Positions 32,138-41,591 are shown, counted from the first letter of the stretch. The stretch: DNA of 64,000 nt from Prochlorococcus sp. MIT 1307 (GCF_034092395.1 NZ_CP139301.1:1674001-1738000); one strand, 5' to 3'. The notes: generated from the letters alone by a model not told the origin. Translations and numbers: made by a program.

Positions 32138-32779
32138 TCAGACCTTTGCTTTTTTCTTAAGGGCAGAAGTTAGTGAATATTCAATTTTGTACTTGTCTAG
32201 CAAGTTACGTAATTGCTTATTCTCGTTTTCTAGCTCGATTATTCTTCTTTTTGCTTTAGCAATGGTCATCGATTGACTTGCAGAGGTTCTGCGAGCTCTT
32301 GTTGATTTCGCCTTCTCACCAGTTAACTCCCTGACATACTTTTCGGTTACTCGCGCATTCTTCATCAACTGAGCTTCAACTTCTTTTTGAATACCAGCTG
32401 AAGCGGCCCCAATTTTTTGGATGGTTCTGATGCCAACAAGATTGAACTTTTCAGGGGGAAGCTGACTATGACTAAGCCAACCTTCCCACCCTGCAACAAG
32501 ATCAGTAATCTCTCTCTTGTTAAATGGAACCAAGTTGCTGCTTTTAAACTTCGACCACTGTCGAGGATCGTTTTTTTTACTTCCTTTTATTGCATTTCTT
32601 AGTTCGTGCAAAAGGAATGCACTCTCGACAATGAATCGAGCATTCCCTGACTTGATCTTATATATCGTATCTTGCATCTTCGCCACTTGAGGAGCTTCAA
32701 GGCCTTCAGTGATACCAGGATCTATCTCTATTTCAAGGGCTGGACCCTTAACGACTGGGACGAGGTCAGAGAGTGCCAT
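32138..32779 (-). CDS. DUF3102-like protein, copy 1
   Basis: This 213-aa protein is related to the gene at 43468. It has a helical core with ESAFLLHELRNAIKG and QWSKFKSSNLVPFNKREITD, similar to the L.E.K..L..G.W..WL...S.R.. pattern of DUF3102 from plasmids and phages. The linker is basic and a C-terminal coiled coil follows (RRIIELENENKQLRNLLDKY). It probably binds DNA. ATG 32779 (MALSD) is chosen to match its paralog (MASTS). GTG 32791 is possible. A 19-bp perfect hairpin lies just upstream. Confidence 0.6.
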   Translation of the reverse strand: MALSDLVPVVKGPALEIEIDPGITEGLEAPQVAKMQDTIYKIKSGNARFIVESAFLLHELRNAIKGSKKNDPRQWSKFKSSNLVPFNKREITDLVAGWEGWLSHSQLPPEKFNLVGIRTIQKIGAASAGIQKEVEAQLMKNARVTEKYVRELTGEKAKSTRARRTSASQSMTIAKAKRRIIELENENKQLRNLLDKYKIEYSLTSALKKKAKV

Positions 32780-32819
32780 TTCGGCGATCACGTGTAATTA
32801 ACTTCTAGCTCAACGAAGA

Positions 32820-32866
32820 GTACATGTCTACTTGCTGGACGATTCGCCCAGCAAGTAGACATGTAC
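32820..32866. promoter_or_regulatory. Perfect 19-bp hairpin in the leader of the DUF3102-like gene
   Basis: GTACATGTCTACTTGCTGG at 32820 pairs exactly with CCAGCAAGTAGACATGTAC ending 32866 around a 9-base loop. It lacks a T-run, so it is not a terminator. It lies about 40 bp before the start codon. A recognition site for a DNA-binding protein or an mRNA leader structure are both possible. Confidence 0.6.
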
Positions 32867-33110
32867 GAGAGTCTTGCCGAGAGCTGCACCTTGTCGCCCT
32901 GCTCGCAATAACATACATTTATGATTTCGTTTTAACTAGGGGCATTTCCGCTCTTTTTGCCTGTATTAGAAGATTTTAGCGCGAGTAGAGTCAACCGCTT
33001 TGCCTTTCTTGATTCTCCCCTGCAAGTAAGATGTTGCACAAACTATTGTGATAAAGAATACATAAATGGCTGAATATTGCTGATTCTGAAGAGCTTGTTA
33101 GTAATTCTTG

Positions 33111-33152
33111 GAGTCCAAGGTTCGACCAGCCTGCAACTCGAACCTTGGACTC
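33111..33152. other. Perfect 15-bp hairpin
   Basis: GAGTCCAAGGTTCGA pairs exactly with TCGAACCTTGGACTC around a 12-base loop (33126-33137). It is followed by TTGTGTGTTTGG on the plus strand. It could terminate transcription weakly or serve as a protein-binding site. It lies 245 bp from the hairpin at 32820. Confidence 0.55.
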
Positions 33153-33562
33153 TTGTGTGTTTGGATGATTTTGAATGAATTAACTCGCAAAATTTCAAAT
33201 TATTGACAATTTTTAGGCGCTTTTGGACTTGTGAGGGTATTTTGGTTTTATACACTCTTGAAAGGAAGTTTTGAGTCAACTAAGTGAGGTGTGAGCGATG
33301 AAGTTCCTTGGCGAAGAAGTAAAAAAGTGGATTAAGTTCCGGGAGACTTAGTAAGAATCGCTTATTGAGTTCTGTTTAGAGGTGCGCAATCCTATTAATT
33401 ATCTTGTGCATTCCCAATGCTTTCATTGTTTAAATTTTTCTACCCACAAAGAAATAAGATACAGAGCAAAATACTTTTGAGAGACTTATTGGCTACTTAT
33501 AATTTAAAAGTCCCTGAGGGGTTGGAAGATCATCTTGTTAATTCGGTGAAGAATGTATAGAA

Positions 33563-33670
33563 ATGATTGATACTAGCCTTGATTCAATTAGAACTTTTTC
33601 TATTTTGGTTTTGGGACTTATTTGGTTTTACCTTCTTTGCCATCCAGGCAAGAAAGCTCTAAAGCAATAG
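33563..33670 (+). CDS. 35-aa membrane miniprotein
   Basis: The frame reads MIDTSLDSIRTFSILVLGLI then WFYLLCHPGKKALKQ: one transmembrane helix followed by a basic cytoplasmic tail. The layout is typical of small membrane proteins, but no family is recognised. The short length leaves real doubt. Confidence 0.4.
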   Translation: MIDTSLDSIRTFSILVLGLIWFYLLCHPGKKALKQ

Positions 33671-33717
33671 GTTGCTTTTATTGGTCACGACAGTAAATAA
33701 ATAATTTTAGTCGTCAA

Positions 33718-33903
33718 TCACCCGACACCTGGGATATCAAAAGGTAGTTTTGTTTCTAGCACTACTAGAATTTTTTGAACAGCAGGAATACGCAACAGGA
33801 CTAATGGTATAACAATATTCAGGCCAATCCAAGTAATACCAAGAATTGCACCCCATTTTCCACTTTTCTTGAGCAGTTTGTTTTCCTTCACTTCTTTAGT
33901 CAT
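33718..33903 (-). CDS. Small membrane protein
   Basis: This 61-aa protein has a basic N-terminus (MTKEVKENKLLKKSGKWG) and one long hydrophobic segment (AILGITWIGLNIVIPLVLL). A second amphipathic part ends PFDIPGVG. Frame and composition look real. Function unknown. Confidence 0.6.
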   Translation of the reverse strand: MTKEVKENKLLKKSGKWGAILGITWIGLNIVIPLVLLRIPAVQKILVVLETKLPFDIPGVG

Positions 33904-34301
33904 TTGATTAAATACTCCTAAACATCACCTTACTTTCTAACGCTTTTTACTTTGTCTAGTGTTGTTTAGCTACAACTTATTTACTAATGTAAAAGCTTTA
34001 TGGATTTAATTAATCATTGATCAAATATTTTTGCCTTTCAGCATTATCAAATTAATCTATCGCGCCCTAAAAGCTTAGGATAGTACTTCCAGTCAACAAT
34101 AGACTTGGAGTTAAGAGGGATCTGATTTGAACATTGCTAGCTGTTTTCACACTAAGAGGACTTTAATGAGGGGATAAATATGATTCGTTCCAGTACCAGG
34201 AAAATCAGTCAATAAGACATATAATTTCTTTGTTAGGGCTTAGGAAAAGTTTATCGCAGTTTAAATCATAGATCTGATTTAAATGCTTTGATTTGTATTC
34301 G

Positions 34302-34435
34302 TTCATTACTATTTCTTTACTCAGAAGTGCTTTTGCACAATCGACTATTGAAGAAGAATCATTGCCTCTTGAAAAGCTTTCTCGATATATTGAGAGATGA
34401 TTATCTAGTGGATGCTTATAACAGTTAATTATTTT
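34302..34435 (+). pseudogene. Possible remnant of a small secreted protein
   Basis: A frame reads LYSFITISLLRSAFAQSTIE then EESLPLEKLSRYIER before TGA. Shifting one base continues DDYLVDAYNS to a stop. The first part looks like a signal peptide with an AFAQ cleavage site. There is no clear start codon. The rest of the gap 33904-34670 holds nothing I can support. Confidence 0.3.
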
Positions 34436-34670
34436 CGCTGACTCTTAGTGATGTGCAATTAAGTCAGAATATCTGTAATTATATAATTGTTTTTCAGTTG
34501 TTATCTCATATTCGCTTGTGAAGCCTTGCTTATAAACTTAATTTGATTCATGAGAAAGTTTCTTCGAGTTAAGTCTGAGTTTTATAGTATGAATAATTTC
34601 AAGATAGAGAGAATTAATTAGGCTCTTTACCTTTCATGTAAAATATTGCAAGAAAGATATTTAAGCTGTT

Positions 34671-35336
34671 TTGACTACCTACTTAGTAACGGGCTCCAAT
34701 CGAGGGATAGGTCTCGAGTATTGCAGACAACTTAAAGATAGAGGTCATGAGGTCATTGCAACATGTAGAACATCTTCACCTGAGTTAGATGCTCTGGCTG
34801 TAAGAGTTGAAACTGGTGTTGATGTTACATCAGGTTCCTCAGTTTTAAGGCTTAAAGAGAAATTAATTGGAATCCAAATAGATGTATTAATTCAAAATGC
34901 TGGAATAGCGGAATTTAACTCTTTATCCAATCTTGATCCTGAAAGTGTTATTCGCCAGTTTCAAGTCAATGCATTAAGCCCATTATGCTTTACTCATGCT
35001 TTTCTGAGCCACATGGGAAAAGGGGGCAAAGTTGCTCTTATGACTAGCAGAATGGGATCTATTGATGACAATACTTCTGGAGGCTCCTATGGATACAGAA
35101 TGTCCAAAGTTGCTCTTTGTATGGCTGGAAAGTCCCTATCTATTGATTTGCAGCCTTATGGAATTGCTGTGGCTATTTTACACCCTGGCTTAGTTAGTAC
35201 ACGAATGACTGGCTTTACTTCTAAAGGGATCCAAGTTGAATATTCGGTAAATGGACTTCTTGAGAGGATAGACTCATTAACTATTAACAATTCAGGTACT
35301 TTTTGGCATGCTAATGGCGAGATTCTCCCATGGTAA
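34671..35336 (+). CDS. Short-chain dehydrogenase/reductase
   Basis: This 221-aa classical SDR starts at TTG. The cofactor motif is TYLVTGSNRGIGLEYCRQL, the NNAG equivalent is LIQNAGIAEF, and the active site is Ser (MTSRMGSIDD) with Tyr-x3-Lys in YGYRMSKVAL. HPGLVSTRM follows. This resembles the CsgA/sniffer-like group of small SDRs. Substrate unknown. A TTG start is supported because the Rossmann strand begins immediately and no ATG lies before it. Confidence 0.85.
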   Translation: MTTYLVTGSNRGIGLEYCRQLKDRGHEVIATCRTSSPELDALAVRVETGVDVTSGSSVLRLKEKLIGIQIDVLIQNAGIAEFNSLSNLDPESVIRQFQVNALSPLCFTHAFLSHMGKGGKVALMTSRMGSIDDNTSGGSYGYRMSKVALCMAGKSLSIDLQPYGIAVAILHPGLVSTRMTGFTSKGIQVEYSVNGLLERIDSLTINNSGTFWHANGEILPW

Positions 35337-35353
35337 TATTTTTTCTTAGCAAG

Positions 35354-35990
35354 TCAAAATATGCTCATTTGTGTATTTGAATTCTCCTTGACTATCCTTT
35401 CTGCTACCCAATTATCTGGGCTCCATTCACATAGGAGTGGTTCTAAGTCTCTTAATCCCAGACCATCTTTTTGTTGAACCCAATCATTTCCCAATTCAGT
35501 GGAAATAATTACTGGCATTCTGTTATGAAAAGGTTTGATCAGCTGGTTTGCCTTAGTAGTTATTACGGTGCAACTTTCTATTTCACTTCCATCAGGGCCA
35601 AGCCATCTATTCCAAAGGCCTGCCAACCAAAAAGGTTTATGATCCATTCTTTTTATATGCATTCCTTTCTCAAAAAAACCATTAGCAGGGAGAAGACACC
35701 TTCTATATCTCCAGGCTGACCGAAAACTTGTCTTTGTTGCCAAGGTTTCAGCTCTGGCATTAAGAGGCCTGGGGCTATTGATTGGACTCTTGCTCCCAAT
35801 CTGCTAATAAACCCCATAACATTATTGAAAATTCAGCTCTTGCATGTTCTTGCTTTAGAACTAGAACTGGATCATTTGGTTTAATTAATGGTTGTTTCTC
35901 ATAGTGATTTTTAATTCCATCAATAATCTTTGCTTCACCTGGTCTAGGGAGTTGTTCTAGATCTGTTGTTAGTTCATATCGACCACACAT
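35354..35990 (-). pseudogene. SRAP-domain protein (YedK/HMCES type), frameshifted
   Basis: The N-part begins MCGRYELTT with the nucleophile Cys2 and runs to LWGLLADWEQ. A one-base shift then moves the frame to SPINSPRPLNARAETLATK, which contains the catalytic NARAE motif. The C-part continues SFRSAWRYRRCLLPANGFFE and HNRMPVI. SRAP proteins crosslink to abasic sites in single-stranded DNA to protect them. The shift near 35780 separates Cys2 from the active-site Glu, so neither half should work. Assembly error is the alternative. Confidence 0.8.
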
Positions 35991-36119
35991 TGTTATAAGT
36001 CTTTAAGAGTGAAAATCGGATTAAACAATTTACCTAATAAAACTTTTATTATATTAACTTTAGTTTGTTGAAGTAAATTCACTCACCTTAAATAAAGATA
36101 CATAGGCTCTGATTGGATG

Positions 36120-36356
36120 TTACGAAATAGGTTCTATTGGTGAATCTACTTTTTGTTGATTAAAAGTTGAATTTAGCATTAATATCATTGGAGCAATGAA
36201 AGCAAAACACGCTGCTAAGCCTAATAGTCTAATTGGTTTAAAAGTCTTTTTTTTGACTAACTTGTCTCCACATAGACCACATATCAAAACACCATCTGGA
36301 CGTTGCTTTTTGAAGAAATAATTAGGGTTGCAATAAGGACAATAAAAGTCAGCCAT
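36120..36356 (-). CDS. Zinc-ribbon membrane protein
   Basis: This 78-aa protein has two CxxC pairs, YCPYCN (residues 5-10) and ICGLCG (25-30), forming a zinc ribbon. One transmembrane helix follows (LLGLAACFAFIAPMILML). Small ribbon-plus-helix proteins of this type occur in picocyanobacteria. No function is established. The frame is complete. Confidence 0.68.
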   Translation of the reverse strand: MADFYCPYCNPNYFFKKQRPDGVLICGLCGDKLVKKKTFKPIRLLGLAACFAFIAPMILMLNSTFNQQKVDSPIEPIS

Positions 36357-36715
36357 GACTCATTAGCAAATAGTAATCTGACTAGCTTAAACCTGAGAAC
36401 CTTCTTTATAGGTTTTATATAGCGATACATTATTTGTTTTTATCAATGAGATTGAAAACATTGTGTATAACCTTATTTTAGATAATGATTCACAATAATA
36501 ATCATCATGATGATTTTTTTATTTTGAGCAGACGACTTTAGCTCTGAAATGATTGATTCCTCATACTCTGATTGGATGCTATGAAATTGATTCATTTCCT
36601 TTGCTAGGCTTAACCTTTTAATTACATGCTTATTGCATATTGATCAGTAGATTCCTATTGGCATTGAACTTCTAGGATCAATTCTGAAAGTTTTTAGATC
36701 GCTAGGCCTTCTGGT

Positions 36716-36862
36716 TTACTTGTCAGCCTTTGTTTTGTTGATATTGTTTTTCTCCTCCTTTGCGCGCTCAAAGAGTGCTTTGGCTAATTCCTCATTACCT
36801 CTAATTCGTGCTTTTTTGCCACGGTCAAGTAAATCTGCATAGCTCATCCACTCAGTATTCAT
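36716..36862 (-). CDS. 48-aa helical protein
   Basis: The frame reads MNTEWMSYADLLDRGKKARI then RGNEELAKALFERAKEEKNN. It is a charged, fully helical miniprotein with TPR-like character (ADLLDRGKKAR..GNEELAKALFERA). The composition is convincing despite the size. Function unknown. Confidence 0.5.
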   Translation of the reverse strand: MNTEWMSYADLLDRGKKARIRGNEELAKALFERAKEEKNNINKTKADK

Positions 36863-36970
36863 GCGACTTGGTTTCCAGGTTTAGCAAAGAAGTGCTTTCT
36901 TCTGTTTAGTTCTTAGCAAGAAAAAAGGTTTATATATAGTATCTTTAGCTTCTCCCTCGATTTCTTCTGC

Positions 36971-37267
36971 TTAAGCGGCCTCCTTAGGTGATCTATGGCC
37001 CTTAATAAATAGTTTACCTTGTTTTGTGAGTTGAGCAGAGGAGTTGTAGATTTCTTGGTATATATCTGTTGTGCTTCTTTCAAGCTCTAGTTCTGTCAGC
37101 TTCAACGAGCTCCATTTTAGTAGTCCATATACTTCAAGATCTAAAAAGAGATCTATCACTTCATTTATACCAACCTCAAGACTTTCATCTACTTCCCTTG
37201 GCGATAGCCTCATTGACTCTTTTCCCTTTAGGAACAACTCCATAATTTCAAGCTGCTTCGTGGTCAC
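36971..37267 (-). CDS. Hypothetical helical protein, possibly winged-helix
   Basis: This 98-aa protein has KQLEIMELFLKGKESM, LSPREVDESLEVGINEVIDL and LEVYGLLKWSSLKLTE. The order of helices and a short strand pair recalls a winged helix, but I cannot assign a family. Ends with a basic tail KGHRSPKEAA. Confidence 0.5.
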   Translation of the reverse strand: MTTKQLEIMELFLKGKESMRLSPREVDESLEVGINEVIDLFLDLEVYGLLKWSSLKLTELELERSTTDIYQEIYNSSAQLTKQGKLFIKGHRSPKEAA

Positions 37268-38013
37268 TGCGGCTAGCTGTCTGCTTATTAGGTTAAACCT
37301 ACCTAAAGGAATTCGTTAATGCTTGCCTGATTTGAAGAAAGGCGGTGGCATACTTTACTTTTACTGGGCTATTGAAAGAAGAAATCCCAACTTCTAGTAA
37401 AAAAACTCCAATGATCTAAGAGGGTTAATTTTGAAGGAGCTATAAGGTACAAAAATTACTTTAAAGCAAAGTTAGCATGAAGCATTTATTGACTACCTTT
37501 AAACAAATCAAAAAACGAAGGACACTTTGCTTCCTATACATTCAGGCTAAAATAACAAACGAATAATCATATAAACATTCCCACTAAGGCAAAAGCTAAT
37601 TATACTTTTAAGGCAACATAAAGAGATTAATAAATTAGATAATAGACCTTTAGTTGATATTAAGGGAGTGACATCATGATTTCATTTTTTGGGTTAACCC
37701 CTGTTCTAATTGAGGAGTCAAGCTTAAAATATTAAGATACACTTGCCTTAAGCTTTATAGTTCTAAAAGAGCTTTAGCCAGAGAAATCGAAGTTAAGATA
37801 TTTCTTTTTCTTTAGATATGTGTATTACTTCATTTTAACAGTTTTTAATACAGGTTTTCATGCTTGGGTCTTTTTCTTTCTCTTCCAAATCTGTTTAAAA
37901 TGGCAAATATCCTTAAAGGGAATATGACTTTTGCACCCTCTTACAGGTGTGGGCTTCTCTTTGGCTGATTTAACCTCTTTAAGATATTGCTTGCTCTTTA
38001 GACATCAGAAGTA
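37268..38013. other. 746-bp gap with no supported gene
   Basis: This is very AT-rich DNA. No frame with a ribosome-binding site and protein-like composition, no tRNA and no terminator were found. Confidence 0.5.
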
Positions 38014-38382
38014 ATGGACCTCCGTGACAATGCTGTAACTATTCATCCTTATTACAAAGTCTCCAATGAAAATCTTGCAAGCTTCAAAAAGCTTGCTCAA
38101 GATCTTGTAGAAACTACAAGAGGCGAAATGGGATGCCTTTACTATGGGTTTTCATATGGTGAAGGCGAAGCTTTTTGTCGAGAGGGATATAAGGATGCTG
38201 AGTCATTGGTTGCACATCTCGACAACGTTGCAGATCTTCTAGAACGCATTACAAGCATTGCGGAAATTTTTCGATTGGAAATACATGGACCAGAAGAAGA
38301 GGTGGTTAAGCTCCGTGAATGGATCTCACTAAAAGAGTTAAATCCGAAGTATTACGTTCTTGAGCCAGGCTTTCGCAATTAG
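38014..38382 (+). CDS. ABM-type monooxygenase-like protein
   Basis: This 122-aa protein has the ferredoxin-like fold of the antibiotic biosynthesis monooxygenase (ABM) family: TIHPYYKVSNENLASFKKLA, TTRGEMGCLYYGFSY, REGYKDAESLVAHLDNV and a final LEIHGPEEEVVKL. These act as small cofactor-free oxygenases or as stress proteins. The Cys in GCLYYGF and in FCREGY may be redox-active. Substrate cannot be inferred. Confidence 0.75.
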   Translation: MDLRDNAVTIHPYYKVSNENLASFKKLAQDLVETTRGEMGCLYYGFSYGEGEAFCREGYKDAESLVAHLDNVADLLERITSIAEIFRLEIHGPEEEVVKLREWISLKELNPKYYVLEPGFRN

Positions 38383-38513
38383 ATCAACTCTAGTTGGACT
38401 TCCTACTTAGAAGTTTGCGTATCTTTTAAATACTTCATATTCAATAAAACTACCAGGGACTTGTTTTCTTTGTTTTTACTTGTAATAGTTGTGTATATAA
38501 AATTTAAATACTC

Positions 38514-38660
38514 ATGGCACCTCTACTCAAGAAATTATTTCAAAGAAGTTCAACTCTAGAAGTTATCCCAATATCCCGCCTTCTTCTTTTTAAGGACCTT
38601 ATTAAAATAGAACCTGAGAATCATTCACTAGCAACAGAAGAAATTAATGAACTTTGGTGA
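38514..38660 (+). CDS. 48-aa protein coupled to the next gene
   Basis: The frame reads MAPLLKKLFQRSSTLEVIPI then SRLLLFKDLIKIEPENHSLA, ending EINELW. Its TGA overlaps the GTG start of the following gene (GTGA), so the pair is probably translated together. It has a basic amphipathic N-terminal helix. Function unknown. Confidence 0.45.
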   Translation: MAPLLKKLFQRSSTLEVIPISRLLLFKDLIKIEPENHSLATEEINELW

Positions 38661-39013
38661 TTCATAATAAGATAATGGAATACAAAGATAGGAATGGAGA
38701 TTATTGTTTGAATTCGTGGGATGACTTTTATGAAAGCTATGATGGTAAGTTTGACGAACGCCATATGTTGCATATCACTATCAGCGCACAATTTAAAAAT
38801 AATATTGAAAAATTAGGTTATAAACTACAACGTGAGGAGGAAGATTGGCATAAGCCATTTGAGGGAGAATATAAAATAGATGATGATGGGAACCTAGTTA
38901 TTATTCATAGTTGTCCAGATAGGGATATATTTAAAATGGATCTTCAAGACTTTCTTGAAGATCTCTTTATTAATTATGAATGGGTTACGGATGCATCTTT
39001 ATCTATCATGTAA
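38657..39013 (+). CDS. Acidic hypothetical protein
   Basis: This 118-aa protein starts at a GTG that overlaps the upstream stop. ATG 38675 (MEYKDRNGDYC) is an alternative. Features are DDFYESYDGKFDERHMLHIT, HKPFEGEYKIDDDGNLVIIH and an acidic helix MDLQDFLEDLFINYEW. Probably a small alpha/beta protein. No family recognised. Confidence 0.55.
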   Translation: MIHNKIMEYKDRNGDYCLNSWDDFYESYDGKFDERHMLHITISAQFKNNIEKLGYKLQREEEDWHKPFEGEYKIDDDGNLVIIHSCPDRDIFKMDLQDFLEDLFINYEWVTDASLSIM

Positions 39014-39183
39014 CTTGTATATGTTTGTTTTACTTCGCCTTACAACTTTAATCTTCTTAAGCAGAAAATAGTTAATACGGAAAAGTTTTGCTTGGATTAG
39101 AGTTAATGCAAAAAACATTCACTTTTATTTCCCACCCTTGTGAGTTGGTTTAATGCTGTGGTAATCATAAAAAGATTAAATAT

Positions 39184-39957
39184 TTGAAGACTAATTCAAT
39201 TCCGTTAATTATGAGAAGAATGACCTCTTATAAATTGATGCTTAGAGAGCTTGTTAAGCCATGGTTAAGCCCAATAATTTGCCTGACAATATTATTCATA
39301 TTAGGAGCCCTGGGATATCGCATAACGGAGGGTTGGGATTGGGGTGATTGCCTTTGGATGGTTCTTATCACAATTACTACTATTGGCTTTGGTGAGGTAG
39401 AGCCGTTAAGTGAGGCAGGGAGAGCAGTCACAGTTTTGATCATAGGTGGAGGAGTAGTTGTGGTTCAATTAACCTTGCAACGCTTATTAGGTCTTTCTGA
39501 CTCTGGCTACTTTCGCCAGATGAGGGAGCTAAGGTTTAGAAGGGTATTAAGAAGAATGCACAATCACATAATTATTTGCGGCTATGGCCGTATTGGTAGA
39601 GAAATTGCTACCCAACTTCAATCACAAAATTTGCCTATTCTTATTGTGGAGTTAGACACTATTGTTAAGAGTCAAGCCGAAGAAAGAGGCTTAAAAGTAC
39701 TGCAAGCAGATGCAACCCTTGACGAAACATTAATACTAAGTGGTATAAAAGAGTGTCGGAGCCTTGTAGTAACACTACCAAGTGATGCAGCTAATTTGTA
39801 TGTTGTACTTAGTGCAAAAGGTATACACCCAGAATGTCGCCTGATAGCAAGGGCAGAAAGTGAAGAGGCTTCTAACAAGTTAAAATTAGCGGGTGCAAAT
39901 GTAGTTGTTAGTCCTTATGTTGCAGCTGGAAAAACAATGGCTGCTGCATCTATCTGA
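39184..39957 (+). CDS. Short K+ channel with RCK/TrkA-N domain
   Basis: This is a 257-aa two-helix potassium channel. The pore filter reads TITTIGFGE (residues 63-71), a variant of TVGYGD. A second helix and an RCK domain follow, with NAD-type motif GYGRIG (133-138) and VELDTI. The protein stops at AGKTMAAASI, a point where relatives usually continue for roughly another 80-100 residues of RCK dimerisation or TrkA-C domain. It may be C-terminally truncated. It would sit in the cytoplasmic or thylakoid membrane. It starts at TTG 39184 or at ATG 39211. Confidence 0.82.
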   Translation: MKTNSIPLIMRRMTSYKLMLRELVKPWLSPIICLTILFILGALGYRITEGWDWGDCLWMVLITITTIGFGEVEPLSEAGRAVTVLIIGGGVVVVQLTLQRLLGLSDSGYFRQMRELRFRRVLRRMHNHIIICGYGRIGREIATQLQSQNLPILIVELDTIVKSQAEERGLKVLQADATLDETLILSGIKECRSLVVTLPSDAANLYVVLSAKGIHPECRLIARAESEEASNKLKLAGANVVVSPYVAAGKTMAAASI

Positions 39958-40076
39958 ATATTTATATAGACCTTAGTCAGATTTCTTTTTTCGATACACG
40001 AATGAAATATAAGATATATAGAGTTAAATCCAAAATAGTCGTTATTGGCTAATACTAAAAATTTATTAATAGCTCT

Positions 40077-40679
40077 TTAGTCTGGATATACCTCTGCATC
40101 ATTCAAGGCAAAATCCAGTTCTGGAAGACTCTTTCCTGATAATTGACTTAAACCTTCTTTACAAGGGCAACTTTGAAAATTGTTTAAAGAATCTTCTATT
40201 TCTGACCCTTTTAAAATATGGCTTCCTTTTAAGACTTCGTGACAAAAGGATAGATAATTAGGGTCAATACTTGCTGCATTTTTAATCGCTGGTTGCTTTT
40301 TTAATTCATTCCAGGTCGAATCTAGGCTTAGCATAAGATCTTGTCCAATTTGATTGAATGCTTCTTTCAAGGCTTGGCTATATAACTTTGCTCCCTCATT
40401 TGAGTAGGAAATTTTTGACTTGGCTACTTTAGTCTTTTTACCATAAAAGTTCTCTGATAAAATCTTAGAAGAAATTAAGGCATTTTTTAGGCTATTCAAT
40501 TCTTCTTCTAATGTAACTATTCTTTGGTCTATATTTACTTCGGATTTTCCCTCAATTGCTTCTAAGAGACAACTATTTACGAATTGAGATAAGGACATTC
40601 CCTGTCTTCTGGCTTGAGCTTTGACTGCTCTAATTAGCTCTTTACTGAGAACCACATTGAGCTGTGAACGTTCCTCCAA
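40077..40679 (-). CDS. Ribbon-helix-helix protein, copy 2
   Basis: This 200-aa protein has the same design as the gene at 12398. It has an RHH domain (QLNVVLSKELIRAVKAQARR, GMSLSQFVNSCLLEAI), a coiled coil (RIVTLEEELNSLKNALI) and a C-terminal domain with GAKLYSQALKEAF and EVLKGSHILKGSEIED. The TTG start is deduced from the beginning of the ribbon strand. Probably a transcriptional regulator. Its operator is not identifiable by eye. Confidence 0.62.
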   Translation of the reverse strand: MEERSQLNVVLSKELIRAVKAQARRQGMSLSQFVNSCLLEAIEGKSEVNIDQRIVTLEEELNSLKNALISSKILSENFYGKKTKVAKSKISYSNEGAKLYSQALKEAFNQIGQDLMLSLDSTWNELKKQPAIKNAASIDPNYLSFCHEVLKGSHILKGSEIEDSLNNFQSCPCKEGLSQLSGKSLPELDFALNDAEVYPD

Positions 40680-41110
40680 GTTTCAAAGATATTTTAAAGC
40701 TTTTTATACAATACTCCAATTAGAGAGAGCAAGTTAAAAGACTAGATGATCTAGATTAATGTGTTTAAAAATCGTATAGTTGGCGGTCTGTTTAATGCAG
40801 CATCGAAGATCTTTTCTTTATAGGCAATACCAGAGGTTGGCAAACTTAAGAACAGGTTTAGCTGCTTGATGCTTCAGCACTTCCAGAGTCGCGTAAAAAA
40901 AAATACAATCAGGAGGATTCAGATTAAACCATCCGGCACCCCACTGACTAGTTCAATTGTACTGTAGGACTAGACTCTTCTGTTTTGTGGCTTGTAAATT
41001 TTTAGCATTATTTTTATTGCTCATAGAAAATCTGCAAATGAATTATTGGATAAGATTTGATTCATGCTTAAAATAAGTCAAGATATTAGTAATTATCTGA
41101 CTAATCTTTC

Positions 41111-41365
41111 ATGAAAAGAGAAGGCTGGCTAATGAATAGCCGTACAAATGATACAAAAAGATTTTATAGAGATGAAAAAAGCTGGCATAAAAATCCTTTT
41201 GTTTTCATAGATTCAGGAAGGCCCATACCAAATGAACCGGCCTTATTAAGGCGGAGAGATTATTTGCACAGGCAAGAAGCAGTTAAGGTTTGGGAAAGTC
41301 TGAGAGCGGAAGGCTGGATTAGTGTTCAGCCTCAATGGGGCGCTGACGCTGAAAAATCTTTGTGA
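41111..41365 (+). CDS. DUF1651 family protein
   Basis: This 84-aa protein has the DUF1651 signature: WHKNPFVFIDSGRPIPNEPA, LLRRRDYLHRQEAVKVWESL and RAEGWISVQPQWGADAE. The family is nearly restricted to Prochlorococcus and marine Synechococcus, often in several copies. Function unknown. ATG at codon 8 (MNSRTND) may be the true start. Confidence 0.82.
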   Translation: MKREGWLMNSRTNDTKRFYRDEKSWHKNPFVFIDSGRPIPNEPALLRRRDYLHRQEAVKVWESLRAEGWISVQPQWGADAEKSL

Positions 41366-41591
41366 CCGATTGATAATTGATTTAAATGCAAAGTAACTAA
41401 TTAGTAGAGATGTTTTAGTCTTAAGAAAGAAACTAATATTAAATAATTGTTTTGTACTATTTAATTTTAGAACTTAGATTCTAAACAATATATTAGTTGA
41501 CACTTAAATTTTATTTTTAGTGCCAATGTCTATTTTCTATTCGCCATAAACTTTACTTGTCCTCCAAGATAACAGGAGATAAAATAAGGGT

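Noticed and set aside
33043-33279. 78-codon minus-strand frame
   Set aside because: It runs through the perfect 15-bp hairpin at 33111-33152, which explains the open frame better.
33298-33351. 17-codon frame MKFLGEEVKKWIKFRET with a nearby GAGG
   Set aside because: Too short to separate from chance without comparative data.
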